Positions 9,740-17,761 of a stretch of 64,000 nt of DNA are shown piece after piece (position 1 is the stretch's first letter; every line of letters starts with the position of its first letter). The DNA is from Desulfovibrio aminophilus (GTDB taxonomy: Bacteria > Desulfobacterota > Desulfovibrionia > Desulfovibrionales > Desulfovibrionaceae). The notes below the pieces were generated by a model. It was given only the letters and a program-made list of their open reading frames with translations. It did no database searches and was not told where the DNA came from. The DNA lies in contig NZ_JAMHGA010000021.1 in assembly GCF_023660105.1 (NCBI RefSeq), forward strand, positions 1 to 64,000, in the 5' to 3' direction. The translations under genes were made by a program, and so were the position numbers.

Positions 9740-9769
9740 TCTATATGCGAGCCGCCCGATTTTTGTCAA
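9740..9769 (-). promoter_or_regulatory. Sigma70 promoter for tRNA-Val
   Basis: On the minus strand, a perfect TTGACA (9769-9764) and TATAGA (9745-9740) are separated by 18 bases, with the tRNA beginning 20 bases past the -10. The -35 overlaps the stop codon of the preceding HEAT-repeat gene. Confidence 0.7.
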
Positions 9770-10464
9770 GCGGATTTCTCCACGATCCGCGCGGCCTCCT
9801 CCGCCAGTCCGGCCACCGTGGCGCGGCGCACCTCCCCATCGCGGAAGAGCGGAAACGAGGCCTCGTCCCCGGCCAGGGCGCGCAGTCCCGGCAGGGCTTC
9901 CCCGGCGCCCAGGATGCCCAGGGCCCAGGCCGCCAGCCCCCGGTTGCCCGGGTCGGCGTCGTTCAGGGCCGTGACCAGGAACGGCCGGGCGGCCTCCACC
10001 AGGGCGGGCCGGACCTGGGCCAGACGGGCGATGCCCCAGTAGGCCCCCCGCCGCAGCAGGGCGTGGTCCAGGAAATTGCCGTCCCGGGCCGGGTCGTCGA
10101 AGATATAAGAACAGAGGATGCGATGATACTCCCGGGCCAGCCCCTCGTGCCGCGCCATGGCCGCGCCCATGCACTCGGGAATGCCCCAGCCCAGGTTGCC
10201 GGATTCCTCGTTGAGCCGCCACATGCACGAGCGCATGAGCACCCGAGCCTGCTCCATGCCCGCGTCGGCCATGCGCGCGGCGGTCAGGCCGAAGGCCTCC
10301 ACCGCCCGCCAACGGACCTCCTCGTCGCGGTCCAGCAGGAGCGTGAACAGCGGCCCGGTGAGCTGGACGGGCGGCCAGGCGGCCAGCTCGTCCAGGCGGG
10401 CGCTCCAGTCCGGCGCGGCCAAGACCGCCCGGACCGTCTGCTTCAACTGCCGGAAACCGGACAT
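9766..10464 (-). CDS. HEAT-repeat-like protein
   Basis: 232 residues, almost entirely alpha-helical, with HEAT-like repeats visible at about 40-70 (DRDEEVRWRAVEAFG), 165-200 (NDADPGNRGLAAWALG) and 205-230 (DGEVRRATVAGLAEEAARI). No signal peptide or catalytic motif. It resembles the uncharacterised DVU0298-type family of Desulfovibrio, a recollection rather than a search result. It is the last gene of a minus-strand unit YkgJ-unknown-TPR-HEAT with short gaps (16-17 bases or less), pointing to a shared scaffold or assembly role that cannot be defined from sequence. Confidence 0.7.
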   Translation of the reverse strand: MSGFRQLKQTVRAVLAAPDWSARLDELAAWPPVQLTGPLFTLLLDRDEEVRWRAVEAFGLTAARMADAGMEQARVLMRSCMWRLNEESGNLGWGIPECMGAAMARHEGLAREYHRILCSYIFDDPARDGNFLDHALLRRGAYWGIARLAQVRPALVEAARPFLVTALNDADPGNRGLAAWALGILGAGEALPGLRALAGDEASFPLFRDGEVRRATVAGLAEEAARIVEKSA

Positions 10465-10480
10465 GGGCGCGGACTCCGCG

Positions 10481-11107
10481 CTAGAGGTTGGCCGCGATCT
10501 CTTGCAGGAACTCGGCCGGCACGTCGTAGCCGGACTCCTGGGCCTTCTTCACGCACTCGTCGGCCTGGGGCCAATCTCCCTTCTCGGCGTGGACCAGGGC
10601 CAGGTTGTTCCAGGCCGGGCCGAACATGGGCTGGAGCGAAACGGCCTTCGACAGGTCGCGGACGGCGTCGTCCAGCTCGCCGCGCTGGAAGTGGGCGCTG
10701 CCCTTGGTGGCCAGGGCCTGCACGAAATTCGGATCGTACTTGATGGCCTTCTCCAGGGCCTTCACGGCCTTCTCCGAGTCGCCCTGCTGGAGGTGGCAGA
10801 AGCCGATGTTGCCCCAGGGCACGGCGAAGAAGGGCCGGACCTGGGTGGCCTGGACGTTGTAGCTCAGGCAGGACTCCAGGTCGCCCCGGTGCATGGCGAT
10901 GCCGCCGAGCTGGACATAGGCCTCGGCCAGCTTGGGCGAATTGCCCACGGCCTCGCGGAAGGCCCGCTCGGCCTCCAGGAAGTCGCGCTTGGAGAGCAGG
11001 GCCACGCCCAGGTTGTACCAGGTGTTGCCGCACTCCGAGTTCTTCTGGAGCTTGGCCTTCAGGTCGGCGATGTATTCGTCCACGTTGGCGAACTTCTGTT
11101 CGGACAT
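10481..11107 (-). CDS. TPR repeat protein
   Basis: 208 residues with about five tetratricopeptide repeats between residues 20 and 190 (for example NTWYNLGVALLSKRDFLEAE and AWNNLALVHAEKGDWPQADE). No signal peptide, so probably a cytoplasmic protein-interaction scaffold. Fifteen to twenty bases separate it from both neighbours in the YkgJ-unknown-TPR-HEAT operon. The specific partner is unknown. Confidence 0.85.
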   Translation of the reverse strand: MSEQKFANVDEYIADLKAKLQKNSECGNTWYNLGVALLSKRDFLEAERAFREAVGNSPKLAEAYVQLGGIAMHRGDLESCLSYNVQATQVRPFFAVPWGNIGFCHLQQGDSEKAVKALEKAIKYDPNFVQALATKGSAHFQRGELDDAVRDLSKAVSLQPMFGPAWNNLALVHAEKGDWPQADECVKKAQESGYDVPAEFLQEIAANL

Positions 11108-11123
11108 GGGATGGTCCTCGCGG

Positions 11124-11471
11124 TTACAGGGTCTTGCCGTATTTTTCCAGCATCGTCGAATACCACAGACAGAAATCGTAGATCGGCCGCATGCGCTCGC
11201 TGTTGTGGATCATGACCACGGTGAACTCCGCGATGGTCGAGGCGTAGTCCGGGGTGGGCGGCTTGGGCAGCGACTTGATGAACTTGCTGTAGAGCTCCTG
11301 CGGCGTGTGCCCGGTCACGTCCCGGCGGATGTCGATGGGGTCGAAGGGCTTCTGGAACGGGTCCCAGTTCTCGTAGCCGATCTTGTCCACGAACTTGCGC
11401 CGCCGGGGCGACAGCTTTTCGTACATGAGGCGCTTCTGCTCGTCGAGCTGCTCCGGGGTCATGGTGCCCAT
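11124..11471 (-). CDS. Conserved hypothetical protein
   Basis: 115 residues, soluble and mixed-charge, not recognised as any named domain. Notable residues are an N-terminal amphipathic helix (EQLDEQKRLMYEKLSPRRRKF), a WDPFQKPFDPIDIRRD motif near 37-52, and a hydrophobic core TIAEFTVVMIHNSERMRP near 79-96. GGAGG sits 6 bases before the chosen ATG, overlapping the end of the YkgJ gene. Operon membership with a Cys-cluster protein and two repeat proteins suggests a lineage-specific complex. Confidence 0.7.
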   Translation of the reverse strand: MGTMTPEQLDEQKRLMYEKLSPRRRKFVDKIGYENWDPFQKPFDPIDIRRDVTGHTPQELYSKFIKSLPKPPTPDYASTIAEFTVVMIHNSERMRPIYDFCLWYSTMLEKYGKTL

Positions 11472-11472
11472 C

Positions 11473-12288
11473 TCAGTCCTCCCCGCCGCCCGCGTCCGGG
11501 CCGCCGATGGTGATGCTGAAGGATTTCTCCTTGCACGAGGCGCAGGCCGAGGAGTCCTTGTCGCAGGAGCCGCAGGCCGCGTCCTTGGCCGGCTCCTTGA
11601 GCAGGGCGGCGGAGAAGTCCGGCTTGGGCTCGGCCGAGGGGGCGGTCAGGCCCAGGTATTCCTCGTCATAGGAGTTCAGGAGGGCCATGGACAGGGGCAC
11701 GAGCACGGTTCCCAGCTCGCGGTAGCGGCTGCCGATGGCCGTGGCCATCTCGTGGCTCAGGAGGTAGAGCCGGTCCTGGAGCTTGTCCAGGAACACGGTG
11801 GGGTACTTGCCCCCGGGCTCGAAGCCGGAGCGGCCGCAGGTGTGCGCCTCGCCGCCGATGGCCGTGGGCACGCCGTAGATGCGACAGGTCACGGGGCGGC
11901 GATCGTAGAGGACGCAGAGGTCGTCGTCGTTCAGCAGCGGACAGCGGACCTTGCTCTTGGCGGCCTCGCGCAGGATGTCCGCCGTGGAGGTCCCGGCCTG
12001 GGCGGCCTTGAACATGTCGCGCTTGAACTTGTGCACGGCGCGATCGGCCTCGTCGGCGCGCTCCAGGATGCGGGAGCGCTCCAGGCCGGAATAGGAGGCG
12101 TTGAAGTGATGGTTGACGTAGAGGGCCTCGATGAGGGTCAGGTCGAAGAGGGCGTGGCAGCAGTCGCTGCACCCCTCCTTGCAGCGCACCCGGTCCCCGG
12201 ACTGGGCCTTGACCGTTTCGAAGACCTTGTCGGCCTCGCCTATGATCGCCTCGTATTTCTTGAAGAATTCGGTGAAATCCAGCGGCAT
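11473..12288 (-). CDS. YkgJ-type cysteine cluster protein
   Basis: 271 residues. The CxxxCxxCC motif (CKEGCSDCC, about 36-44) and the later CPLL...C...RPVTCR (about 106-128) are the zinc or iron-sulfur-binding cysteines of the YkgJ/UPF0153 family. The C-terminus adds a separate Cys-rich tail CGSCDKDSSACASC (about 242-255) not usual in the family. I chose ATG 12288 because AGGAG lies 8 bases upstream and the family homology starts soon after; the longer frame adds a Pro-rich leader. First gene of the four-gene minus operon. The biochemical role is unknown. Confidence 0.8.
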   Translation of the reverse strand: MPLDFTEFFKKYEAIIGEADKVFETVKAQSGDRVRCKEGCSDCCHALFDLTLIEALYVNHHFNASYSGLERSRILERADEADRAVHKFKRDMFKAAQAGTSTADILREAAKSKVRCPLLNDDDLCVLYDRRPVTCRIYGVPTAIGGEAHTCGRSGFEPGGKYPTVFLDKLQDRLYLLSHEMATAIGSRYRELGTVLVPLSMALLNSYDEEYLGLTAPSAEPKPDFSAALLKEPAKDAACGSCDKDSSACASCKEKSFSITIGGPDAGGGED

Positions 12289-12391
12289 GTGCTCTGCTCC
12301 TGGGCGGATTGTCCGGGGCGGGCCCGGCTGGGGCGAAAGGTAATGCATTTTCCCGGCTCGTCAAACCGGAAAATGCGCCGGCGCAAAATAT

Positions 12392-12416
12392 GAAAAAACC
12401 GGGAGGGAACCCGGTT
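12392..12416 (-). terminator. Terminator between ferredoxin and YkgJ genes
   Basis: On the minus strand AACCGGG pairs with CCCGGTT across a short loop and is followed by a T-rich tail. Upstream of it, GGGCGGAGCC (12474-12483) pairs with GGCTCCGCCC (12488-12497), a second strong stem just after the ferredoxin stop. Together they isolate the ferredoxin transcript. Confidence 0.7.
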
Positions 12417-12508
12417 CAGGACGCCCGCGCTCGGGCGGGCGGAAGCGGCGTCACGGCCGCTTCGGGCGGTTCCGGGCGGAGCCTGGGGGCTCCGCCCGGA
12501 CCGGACGA

Positions 12509-12697
12509 CTATTCTTCCTCGACGGTGATGGCGTCCTGCTCGCAGACCTCGACGCAGGACTCGCAACCCAGGCACTCTTCCATGTTCACCGGAACGGCCT
12601 TGCCGTCCTGCAGCTCGTAGACCTCCACGGGGCAGACATCGACGCACTCGCCGTCGCCGATGCACTTGTCCACGTCCACAGTGATCTTGTAACCCAT
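12509..12697 (-). CDS. Seven-cysteine ferredoxin (Fd III-like)
   Basis: 62 residues with the initiator Met. Counting from Gly1, the first cluster motif is Cys11-x2-Asp14-x2-Cys17-x3-Cys21-Pro, so Asp14 replaces the usual second cysteine; the second site is a normal four-cysteine motif (CLGCESC...C). This is the arrangement of Desulfovibrio africanus ferredoxin III, whose first site holds a [3Fe-4S] cluster that can take up a fourth metal with Asp as ligand. Expected role: cytoplasmic electron carrier. Acidic, with a VEEE end. It has its own promoter and terminators, so it is monocistronic. Confidence 0.93.
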   Translation of the reverse strand: MGYKITVDVDKCIGDGECVDVCPVEVYELQDGKAVPVNMEECLGCESCVEVCEQDAITVEEE

Positions 12698-12804
12698 TGT
12701 ATCCTCCGGGGTTATCTGGGAGCGAACTCCCTTGGTCTCGTCCGCCCGATTTTCGGGCTCCGGCGGCGCGGCGCGGGGGTTTCCCGGCCCGCCGGGTTCT
12801 GGTG

Positions 12805-12833
12805 CTGATAGCCTCGGCTCCCCTCCCTGTCAA
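12805..12833 (-). promoter_or_regulatory. Sigma70 promoter for the ferredoxin
   Basis: Minus-strand TTGACA (12833-12828), 17-base spacer, TATCAG (12810-12805). The ferredoxin ATG follows about 107 bases later. Confidence 0.55.
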
Positions 12834-12867
12834 GGACAAGCCGCCCGGCGGCAACTCCCGGCGGTTG

Positions 12868-12896
12868 TTGAGCTTTGGCCCCGCATCCTTTATTAT
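12868..12896 (+). promoter_or_regulatory. Sigma70 promoter for the aminopeptidase
   Basis: TTGAGC (12868-12873), 17-base spacer, TATTAT (12891-12896), with the gene start at 12935. Back to back with the ferredoxin promoter. Confidence 0.55.
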
Positions 12897-12934
12897 GTCG
12901 GACAGAGCCGAAGACAACCAACCGAGGAGACTCG

Positions 12935-14134
12935 ATGTTTCAGCCCGACGAATTGCGCAGGTACGCCGAAACGCTCTGGTGGGGCCTGACCACGGCCCGG
13001 ACCGAGCCCTACGCCCCGGGCGACCGGGTCCTGCTGCGCTACGACCTGGACGCCCTGCCCCTGGCCGAGGCGGTCTACGCCCTGCTCCTGGAAAAGGGGC
13101 TCAATCCCCTGCAGCGCCTCAACCTCACCCCCGCGATGGAGAAGAGCTTCTACGGCCTGGGCAGCGACGCCCAGGTGGCCGACGTGCCCCCGGGCGAGCG
13201 GGAGCTGTTCGAGAACCTGAACGGCCTCATCTCGCTCATCGCGCCGGGCTCGCTGACCCACCTGGCCGGGGTGGACCCGAAGAAGATCGGGGCCGCGGCC
13301 GTGGCCCGCAAGTTCCTGCGCGACATCATGGAAAAGCATGAACAGCGCGGCCGCTTCGGCTGGACGCTCTGCGCCTGGCCCACCAAGGCCATGGCCGACG
13401 CCGCCGGGCTGACCCTGGAGGAATACGCGGCCCAGATCAAGGCCGCCTGCTTCCTGGACCAGCCCGACCCGGTGGCGCGCTGGCGCGAACTCTTCCAGCA
13501 GGCCCAGGAGGTCAAGGACTGGCTCAACGCCCTGCCCGTGGCCTCCCTGCGCGTGGAGTCCGAGGGCACGGACCTGACCGTGACCCCGGGCGAGCAGCGC
13601 CGCTGGCTCGGCGTCTCGGGCCACAACATCCCGAGCTTCGAGATCTTCCTCTCCCCGGACTGGCGCGGCACGCGGGGAACCTACCACGCGGACCAGCCCT
13701 CCTACCGCTCCGGCAACCTCGTGCGCGGGGTGCGCCTGACCTTCGAGAACGGTTCCGTGACCAGGATCACCGCCGAGGAAGGCGAGGAGTTCGTCAAGAA
13801 GCAGCTGGCCATGGACGAGGGCGCGGGACGGCTGGGCGAATTCTCGCTCACCGACCGCCGCCATTCGCGCATCAGCGCCTTCATGGCCAACACCCTCTTC
13901 GACGAGAACTTCGGCGGCGAGCACGGCAACTGCCATGTGGCCGTGGGCGCCTCCTACGCCGACACCTTCGCCGGAGACCAGGCCTCCCTGGACGAGGAGA
14001 AGAAGAAGGCCCTGGGCTTCAACGACTCGGCACTGCACTGGGACCTCGTGAACACCGAGAAGAAGACCGTCACCGCCCGGCTCGCGGACGGTTCGAGCCT
14101 GGTCCTGTACGAAAACGGCCAATTCCGCCGCTAG
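12935..14134 (+). CDS. M29 family aminopeptidase
   Basis: 399 residues, matching the thermophilic metallo-aminopeptidase family M29 (AmpS/PepS). The metal-binding region is visible: GTDLTV near 208, E-rich TAEEGEEF near 285, the GEFSLTDRRHSRIS stretch with its conserved Glu and His near 305-318, ENFGGEHGNCHVAVG near 330 and SALHWDLV near 368. It probably removes N-terminal residues from peptides in the cytoplasm using two metals. ATG 12935 is preceded by GAGGAGA. MoeA-PBP follows after 9 bases, so they are probably co-transcribed. Confidence 0.9.
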   Translation: MFQPDELRRYAETLWWGLTTARTEPYAPGDRVLLRYDLDALPLAEAVYALLLEKGLNPLQRLNLTPAMEKSFYGLGSDAQVADVPPGERELFENLNGLISLIAPGSLTHLAGVDPKKIGAAAVARKFLRDIMEKHEQRGRFGWTLCAWPTKAMADAAGLTLEEYAAQIKAACFLDQPDPVARWRELFQQAQEVKDWLNALPVASLRVESEGTDLTVTPGEQRRWLGVSGHNIPSFEIFLSPDWRGTRGTYHADQPSYRSGNLVRGVRLTFENGSVTRITAEEGEEFVKKQLAMDEGAGRLGEFSLTDRRHSRISAFMANTLFDENFGGEHGNCHVAVGASYADTFAGDQASLDEEKKKALGFNDSALHWDLVNTEKKTVTARLADGSSLVLYENGQFRR

Positions 14135-14143
14135 GAGGCGAGC

Positions 14144-16084
14144 ATGGACGAGCGCAACATCTACCTGACCACCGTACCCGTGGCCGAGGCCGTGGAGCGC
14201 GTCAGACGGGCCCTGGACCGGGACGCCCTGCTGGGCGTGGAGACCGTGGCCTCCCACGAGGCCCTGGGCCGGGTCACGTCCCGGCCGGTGATCGCCCGCT
14301 GCTCCTCGCCCACCTTCCACGCCGCGGCCATGGACGGCATCGCCGTGCGCGCCGAGTCCACCTTCGCCGCCCGCGAGGGCCATCCCGTGACCCTGCGCCG
14401 GGGCGCGGACTACGTGGAGGTGAACACCGGCCACCCCCTGCCCCCGGGCATGGACGCCGTGGTCATGATCGAACACGTGATCCGGGCCGACGGCGACGCC
14501 GTGTTCCTGGAGGCCCCGGCCTTCCCCTGGCAGCACGTGCGCCGCATCGGCGAGGACATCGTGGCCACGGAGATGATCCTGCCCCAGAACCGGACCATCT
14601 CGGCCTATGACGTAGGCGCGCTCCTCTCGGCGGGCATCTTCGAGGTCGAGGTGCGCGCCCGGGTGCGGCTGACCTTCATCCCCACCGGCGACGAGGTCCT
14701 GGACTTCCGCTCCCGGCCCACGCCCGCGCCGGGCCAGGTCATCGAATCCAATTCCCAGGTCTTCGCGGCCCTGGTCCGCTCCTGGGGCGCGGAGCCGGTC
14801 TGCCTGCCGCCCGTGCCCGACGACCGCGCGGCTCTCAAGGCCGCCGTGGCCAGCGCCCTGGAGGGCGAAAGCCAGATCGTCTGCGTGGGCGCGGGCTCCT
14901 CGGCCGGGTCCAAGGACTTCACCCGGGCCGTGTTCGAGGAGCTGGGCCAGGTCCTGGTCCACGGCGTGGCGGTCATGCCCGGCAAGCCCAGCCTGCTGAC
15001 CGTGGCCGACAACGGCAAGCTGCTCGCGGGCGTGCCCGGCTACCCGGTGAGCGCCGTGGTCTGTCTGGAGGACCTGCTGGCCCCGCTGACGGCCTGGCTC
15101 GCGCGCTCGGCGCGCCCGGCCCGGCCGGAAATCACGGCCCGGCTGGCCCGCAAGCTGCCCTCCCGGCCCGGCATGGAGGAGATCGTGCGCCTGGCCGTGG
15201 GCCGCGTGGGCGACGGCTACGTGGCCGCCCCCCTGCCGCGGGGCGCGGGGCTCATCACGAGCCTGACCAAGGCCCAGGGCCTCGCGCGCATTCCGGCGGA
15301 CAGCGAGGGCCTGGAGCAGGACGCCCAGGTGCGGGTGGAGCTGCTCACCCCGCGCGAGAGCCTGGACCGGGTGCTTGTGCACATCGGCAGCCACGACAAC
15401 ATCATCGACATGCTCGGCAACGAGCTCATGGGCCTGCCCGAGCCCGTGCAGCTCGTCTCCAGCCACGTGGGCAGCATGGGCGGACTCTCGGCCCTGCGCG
15501 ACGGCACGGCCCTGTTCGCGGGCAGCCACCTCTTCGACCCCGAGACCGAGGACTTCAACTTCCCCTTCCTGGCGCGCTATCTGGCCGAGGTGGAGGTTCT
15601 GGTGGTCAACCTGGCCATCCGCCACCAGGGGCTCATCGTGGCCCCGGGCAACCCCAAGGACATCCGCGCGGTGAGCGATCTGGCCCGGCCGGGCGTGGCC
15701 TTCATCAACCGCCAGAAGGGCGCGGGCACGCGCATCCTCCTGGACCACCACCTGAAGACCGCCGGAATCCGGCCCGAAGAGGTGCGCGGCTACGAGCGCG
15801 AGGAGTTCACGCACATGGCCGTGGCCGTGAACGTGCTCACCGGCGCGGCGGACTGCGGCCTGGGCATCTACGCGGCGGCCAAGGCCCTGGGTCTGGACTT
15901 CCTGCCCCTGGCCCGGGAGCGCTACGACCTGGTCATTCCCCGGGCCCACGCCGAGGACCCGCGCATCCTGGCCCTGCTGGAGCTGGTGCGCTCGGAGCGG
16001 CTCCAGGCCGCGATCCAGGCCCTGGGCGGCTACGAAACCACGCTCACGGGACGGCGGATGCGCCCCGGCGAAGGCCTCGGTTGA
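14144..16084 (+). CDS. MoeA-like molybdenum cofactor protein fused to PBP domain
   Basis: 646 residues. The first 405 form a MoeA-like molybdopterin molybdenumtransferase: MoeA N (about 15-180, with AMDGIAV), the MoCF-binding domain (about 185-330, with TGDEV and GAGSSAGSKDFT), and domain IV (about 345-405). Residues about 425-630 form a periplasmic-binding-like domain of the LysR-substrate/PBP type (SHVGSMGGLSAL, INRQKGAGTRILLDHHL, DCGLGIYAAAKALGLDF). There is no signal peptide, so the PBP-like part is cytoplasmic and may sense or bind oxyanion (molybdate or tungstate). This fusion is known in archaea and anaerobic bacteria. It likely supports Mo/W enzymes such as the AOR at 40.8 kb. Confidence 0.88.
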   Translation: MDERNIYLTTVPVAEAVERVRRALDRDALLGVETVASHEALGRVTSRPVIARCSSPTFHAAAMDGIAVRAESTFAAREGHPVTLRRGADYVEVNTGHPLPPGMDAVVMIEHVIRADGDAVFLEAPAFPWQHVRRIGEDIVATEMILPQNRTISAYDVGALLSAGIFEVEVRARVRLTFIPTGDEVLDFRSRPTPAPGQVIESNSQVFAALVRSWGAEPVCLPPVPDDRAALKAAVASALEGESQIVCVGAGSSAGSKDFTRAVFEELGQVLVHGVAVMPGKPSLLTVADNGKLLAGVPGYPVSAVVCLEDLLAPLTAWLARSARPARPEITARLARKLPSRPGMEEIVRLAVGRVGDGYVAAPLPRGAGLITSLTKAQGLARIPADSEGLEQDAQVRVELLTPRESLDRVLVHIGSHDNIIDMLGNELMGLPEPVQLVSSHVGSMGGLSALRDGTALFAGSHLFDPETEDFNFPFLARYLAEVEVLVVNLAIRHQGLIVAPGNPKDIRAVSDLARPGVAFINRQKGAGTRILLDHHLKTAGIRPEEVRGYEREEFTHMAVAVNVLTGAADCGLGIYAAAKALGLDFLPLARERYDLVIPRAHAEDPRILALLELVRSERLQAAIQALGGYETTLTGRRMRPGEGLG

Positions 16085-16107
16085 CAGGGACGAGACCCTG
16101 GATGGAC

Positions 16108-16139
16108 AGAGAGCCGGGCCTTTCGGGGTCCGGCTCTCT
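16108..16139. terminator. Bidirectional terminator
   Basis: A perfect 10-bp stem AGAGAGCCGG/CCGGCTCTCT between the convergent MoeA and cytochrome b-type genes. It can serve both strands. Confidence 0.7.
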
Positions 16140-16622
16140 TCATATGAGAGCGCGGGGTCGGGCTTTCGACACGGCGTAGGCCGAGCGGCCGGAGAGGACC
16201 GCGGCCAAGGCCGCCAATCCCAGGAGCACGGCCAGGGCCAGGTGCGTCCAGTCCACCAGCATCACGGTCAGGGGATGGAAGGCCAACTCGGGCCGGTTCT
16301 TGAGCACCCGCAGCCCGCCGCTCAACGCCAACCCGGCCAGGAGCGCCGCGCGGACCAACCCCAGGGGCGTGAGCCGCCAGCGGGCGCGCCAGTCGCGCAG
16401 CCAGCGGACGGCGGCAAAGCCCATGACCGCCAGGAGCGCGGCGGCCAGGGCGTAGTGCAGCTTGTTCGTCAGGTAATAGTCCGCCAGCCAGCCCAGGCCG
16501 GGCAGATCCGCGATGTAGTATCGCTTGAAGATGGGCATCTGGGCCATGCCGGTGAGAGCCAGCCCGGCGGCGATCCAGATATAGGCCCGCCCCGTCCAGG
16601 GGCTTCCCGGCCGCTTATTCAT
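16140..16622 (-). CDS. Four-helix cytochrome b-type membrane subunit
   Basis: 160 residues with four hydrophobic segments (about 12-28, 55-72, 88-105, 122-145). Histidines His56 (NKLHYALA) and His127 (DWTHLALAVL) lie in helices and could bind haem b, as in small cytochrome b561/formate dehydrogenase gamma-like subunits. The gene overlaps the end of the preceding ferredoxin-subunit gene by 8 bases. Together they look like a membrane anchor plus periplasmic iron-sulfur subunit. No catalytic subunit is nearby. The family is an inference from topology and context. Confidence 0.6.
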   Translation of the reverse strand: MNKRPGSPWTGRAYIWIAAGLALTGMAQMPIFKRYYIADLPGLGWLADYYLTNKLHYALAAALLAVMGFAAVRWLRDWRARWRLTPLGLVRAALLAGLALSGGLRVLKNRPELAFHPLTVMLVDWTHLALAVLLGLAALAAVLSGRSAYAVSKARPRALI

Positions 16623-17607
16623 GGCCGTCCTCCTTGTCCCCGCCCGCCCTGGAGGCCAGGCCGAGCACCCCGGCGGCCACTCCGGCCACGGGCGCCAGAA
16701 GCGTGGCCCAGGCCAGGTTGCTCTCGTCGGCCATGCTGTCGGCCACGGGCCCCAGGTGCGGGCGGCCCGGCCCGGTGGCCTTGGCCTCGGCCAGGGCGGC
16801 GTTCAGCAGGTCGAAGGGCACGGGCGAGACGTAGATGGTGTTCGTGCCGCCATTCTCGGCCAGACCATAGAGGTGGCCGTCCATCTCCCGGGCCAGGTCG
16901 CGGGCCTTGGCGATCATCTCGGAACGCGGGCCGATGCTCTGCACCCCGTAAGGGCAGGCGGCCACGCAGCGGGGGACCTCGCCCTGGGCCACCAGCTCAT
17001 GGCAGCGGTCGCACTTGTACATGACCCCGTTGCCGCCGAAGCGCGGCATGAGTTTCAGGTACAGGCCCACGCCGGTCTGGCGCTGGGGGATGTGCCAGGG
17101 GCAGACGTCCCGGCACTTGGCCCCGCCGAGGCACACGGCGTCGTTGATGCGCACAATGCCGTCGGCCTGCTTGCCCGCCGCGCCCCAGGGGCAGAGGTTG
17201 GCGCAGGGCGGGTTGACGCAGTGCAGACAGCGGCGGGGGATGTTCAGCGTGACCGTCTCCCCCTTCCACTCCACCTCGGCGGTCTGGATGTAGAGCCAGT
17301 TGTAGGGAGTCAGCCGGTCGTCCACGTCGCGCCGGTCGGACCAGTCCTCGGGCTTGGAGCGCGCGGGAACCATGGCCGGGAACGGCTTCACCGGCTCCGG
17401 GAACTTGGCCGCGTTGCCCTCGCGGCAGGCCGCCACGCAGGCCCCGCAGCCCACGCACTTGGAGAGGTCCAGGACCGTGACCAGTTCGCGGTCCGAGCCC
17501 TTTGTCCCGGCCCCGGCCGAGCCGGGGGCCAGGAGGGTCAGCCCGCCCAGGCCCAGGGCCTTGAGAAAGCCCCGGCGGCTCAGGGGCGCTCGATGCTTCG
17601 TCGTCAT
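16615..17607 (-). CDS. Tat-exported 4x[4Fe-4S] ferredoxin subunit
   Basis: 330 residues of the HybA/DmsB/FdnH electron-transfer type. Tat signal with SRRGFLKALG at about 9-18, cleaved near residue 35. Cysteine clusters: CVGCGACVAAC (about 51-61), CLHCVNPPCANLCPWG (about 132-147), CLGGAKCRDVCPW (about 160-172) and CDRC...CVAACPYG (about 198-222), enough for four [4Fe-4S] centres. ATG 17607 is chosen because the Tat motif follows directly; AAGGA lies 10 bases upstream. It should sit on the periplasmic face and pass electrons to the small cytochrome b-type partner. Likely sigma54-controlled (promoter at 17669-17684). Confidence 0.85.
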   Translation of the reverse strand: MTTKHRAPLSRRGFLKALGLGGLTLLAPGSAGAGTKGSDRELVTVLDLSKCVGCGACVAACREGNAAKFPEPVKPFPAMVPARSKPEDWSDRRDVDDRLTPYNWLYIQTAEVEWKGETVTLNIPRRCLHCVNPPCANLCPWGAAGKQADGIVRINDAVCLGGAKCRDVCPWHIPQRQTGVGLYLKLMPRFGGNGVMYKCDRCHELVAQGEVPRCVAACPYGVQSIGPRSEMIAKARDLAREMDGHLYGLAENGGTNTIYVSPVPFDLLNAALAEAKATGPGRPHLGPVADSMADESNLAWATLLAPVAGVAAGVLGLASRAGGDKEDGHE

Positions 17608-17668
17608 CGTCCACATATCCTTATATGAAAGTTGATCCATATCCGGCATCGGCCGGGCCGTGGAGACA

Positions 17669-17684
17669 AGCATGAATCATGCCC
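17669..17684 (-). promoter_or_regulatory. Sigma54 (-24/-12) promoter candidate
   Basis: Minus strand GGGCATG-N4-ATGCT: the GG of -24 and the GC of -12 are spaced 12 bases apart as the sigma54 consensus requires. It is about 62 bases upstream of the Tat ferredoxin start. The neighbouring divergent gene encodes a sigma54 activator. Confidence 0.55.
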
Positions 17685-17710
17685 AACGGGCGCGATAACG
17701 CAACACCTCT

Positions 17711-17761
17711 GCATCACATATTTTTTCGTTCCTCGGCAACGGACGTTGCCAAGCGTGATGC
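17711..17761. promoter_or_regulatory. Nested inverted repeats, likely activator site
   Basis: Outer arms GCATCAC (17711-17717) and GTGATGC (17755-17761) enclose a perfect GGCAAC-GGAC-GTTGCC palindrome (17735-17750). They lie 27-92 bases upstream of the sigma54-type promoter's -24, a usual place for an upstream activator sequence, and in front of the activator gene. CATGTCTA is also repeated directly at 17763 and 17779. Confidence 0.5.

Noticed and set aside
12893-15949. A 1018-codon open frame on the minus strand over the aminopeptidase and MoeA genes
   Set aside because: Antisense shadow of high-GC genes; His/Gly/Val-rich text without domains.
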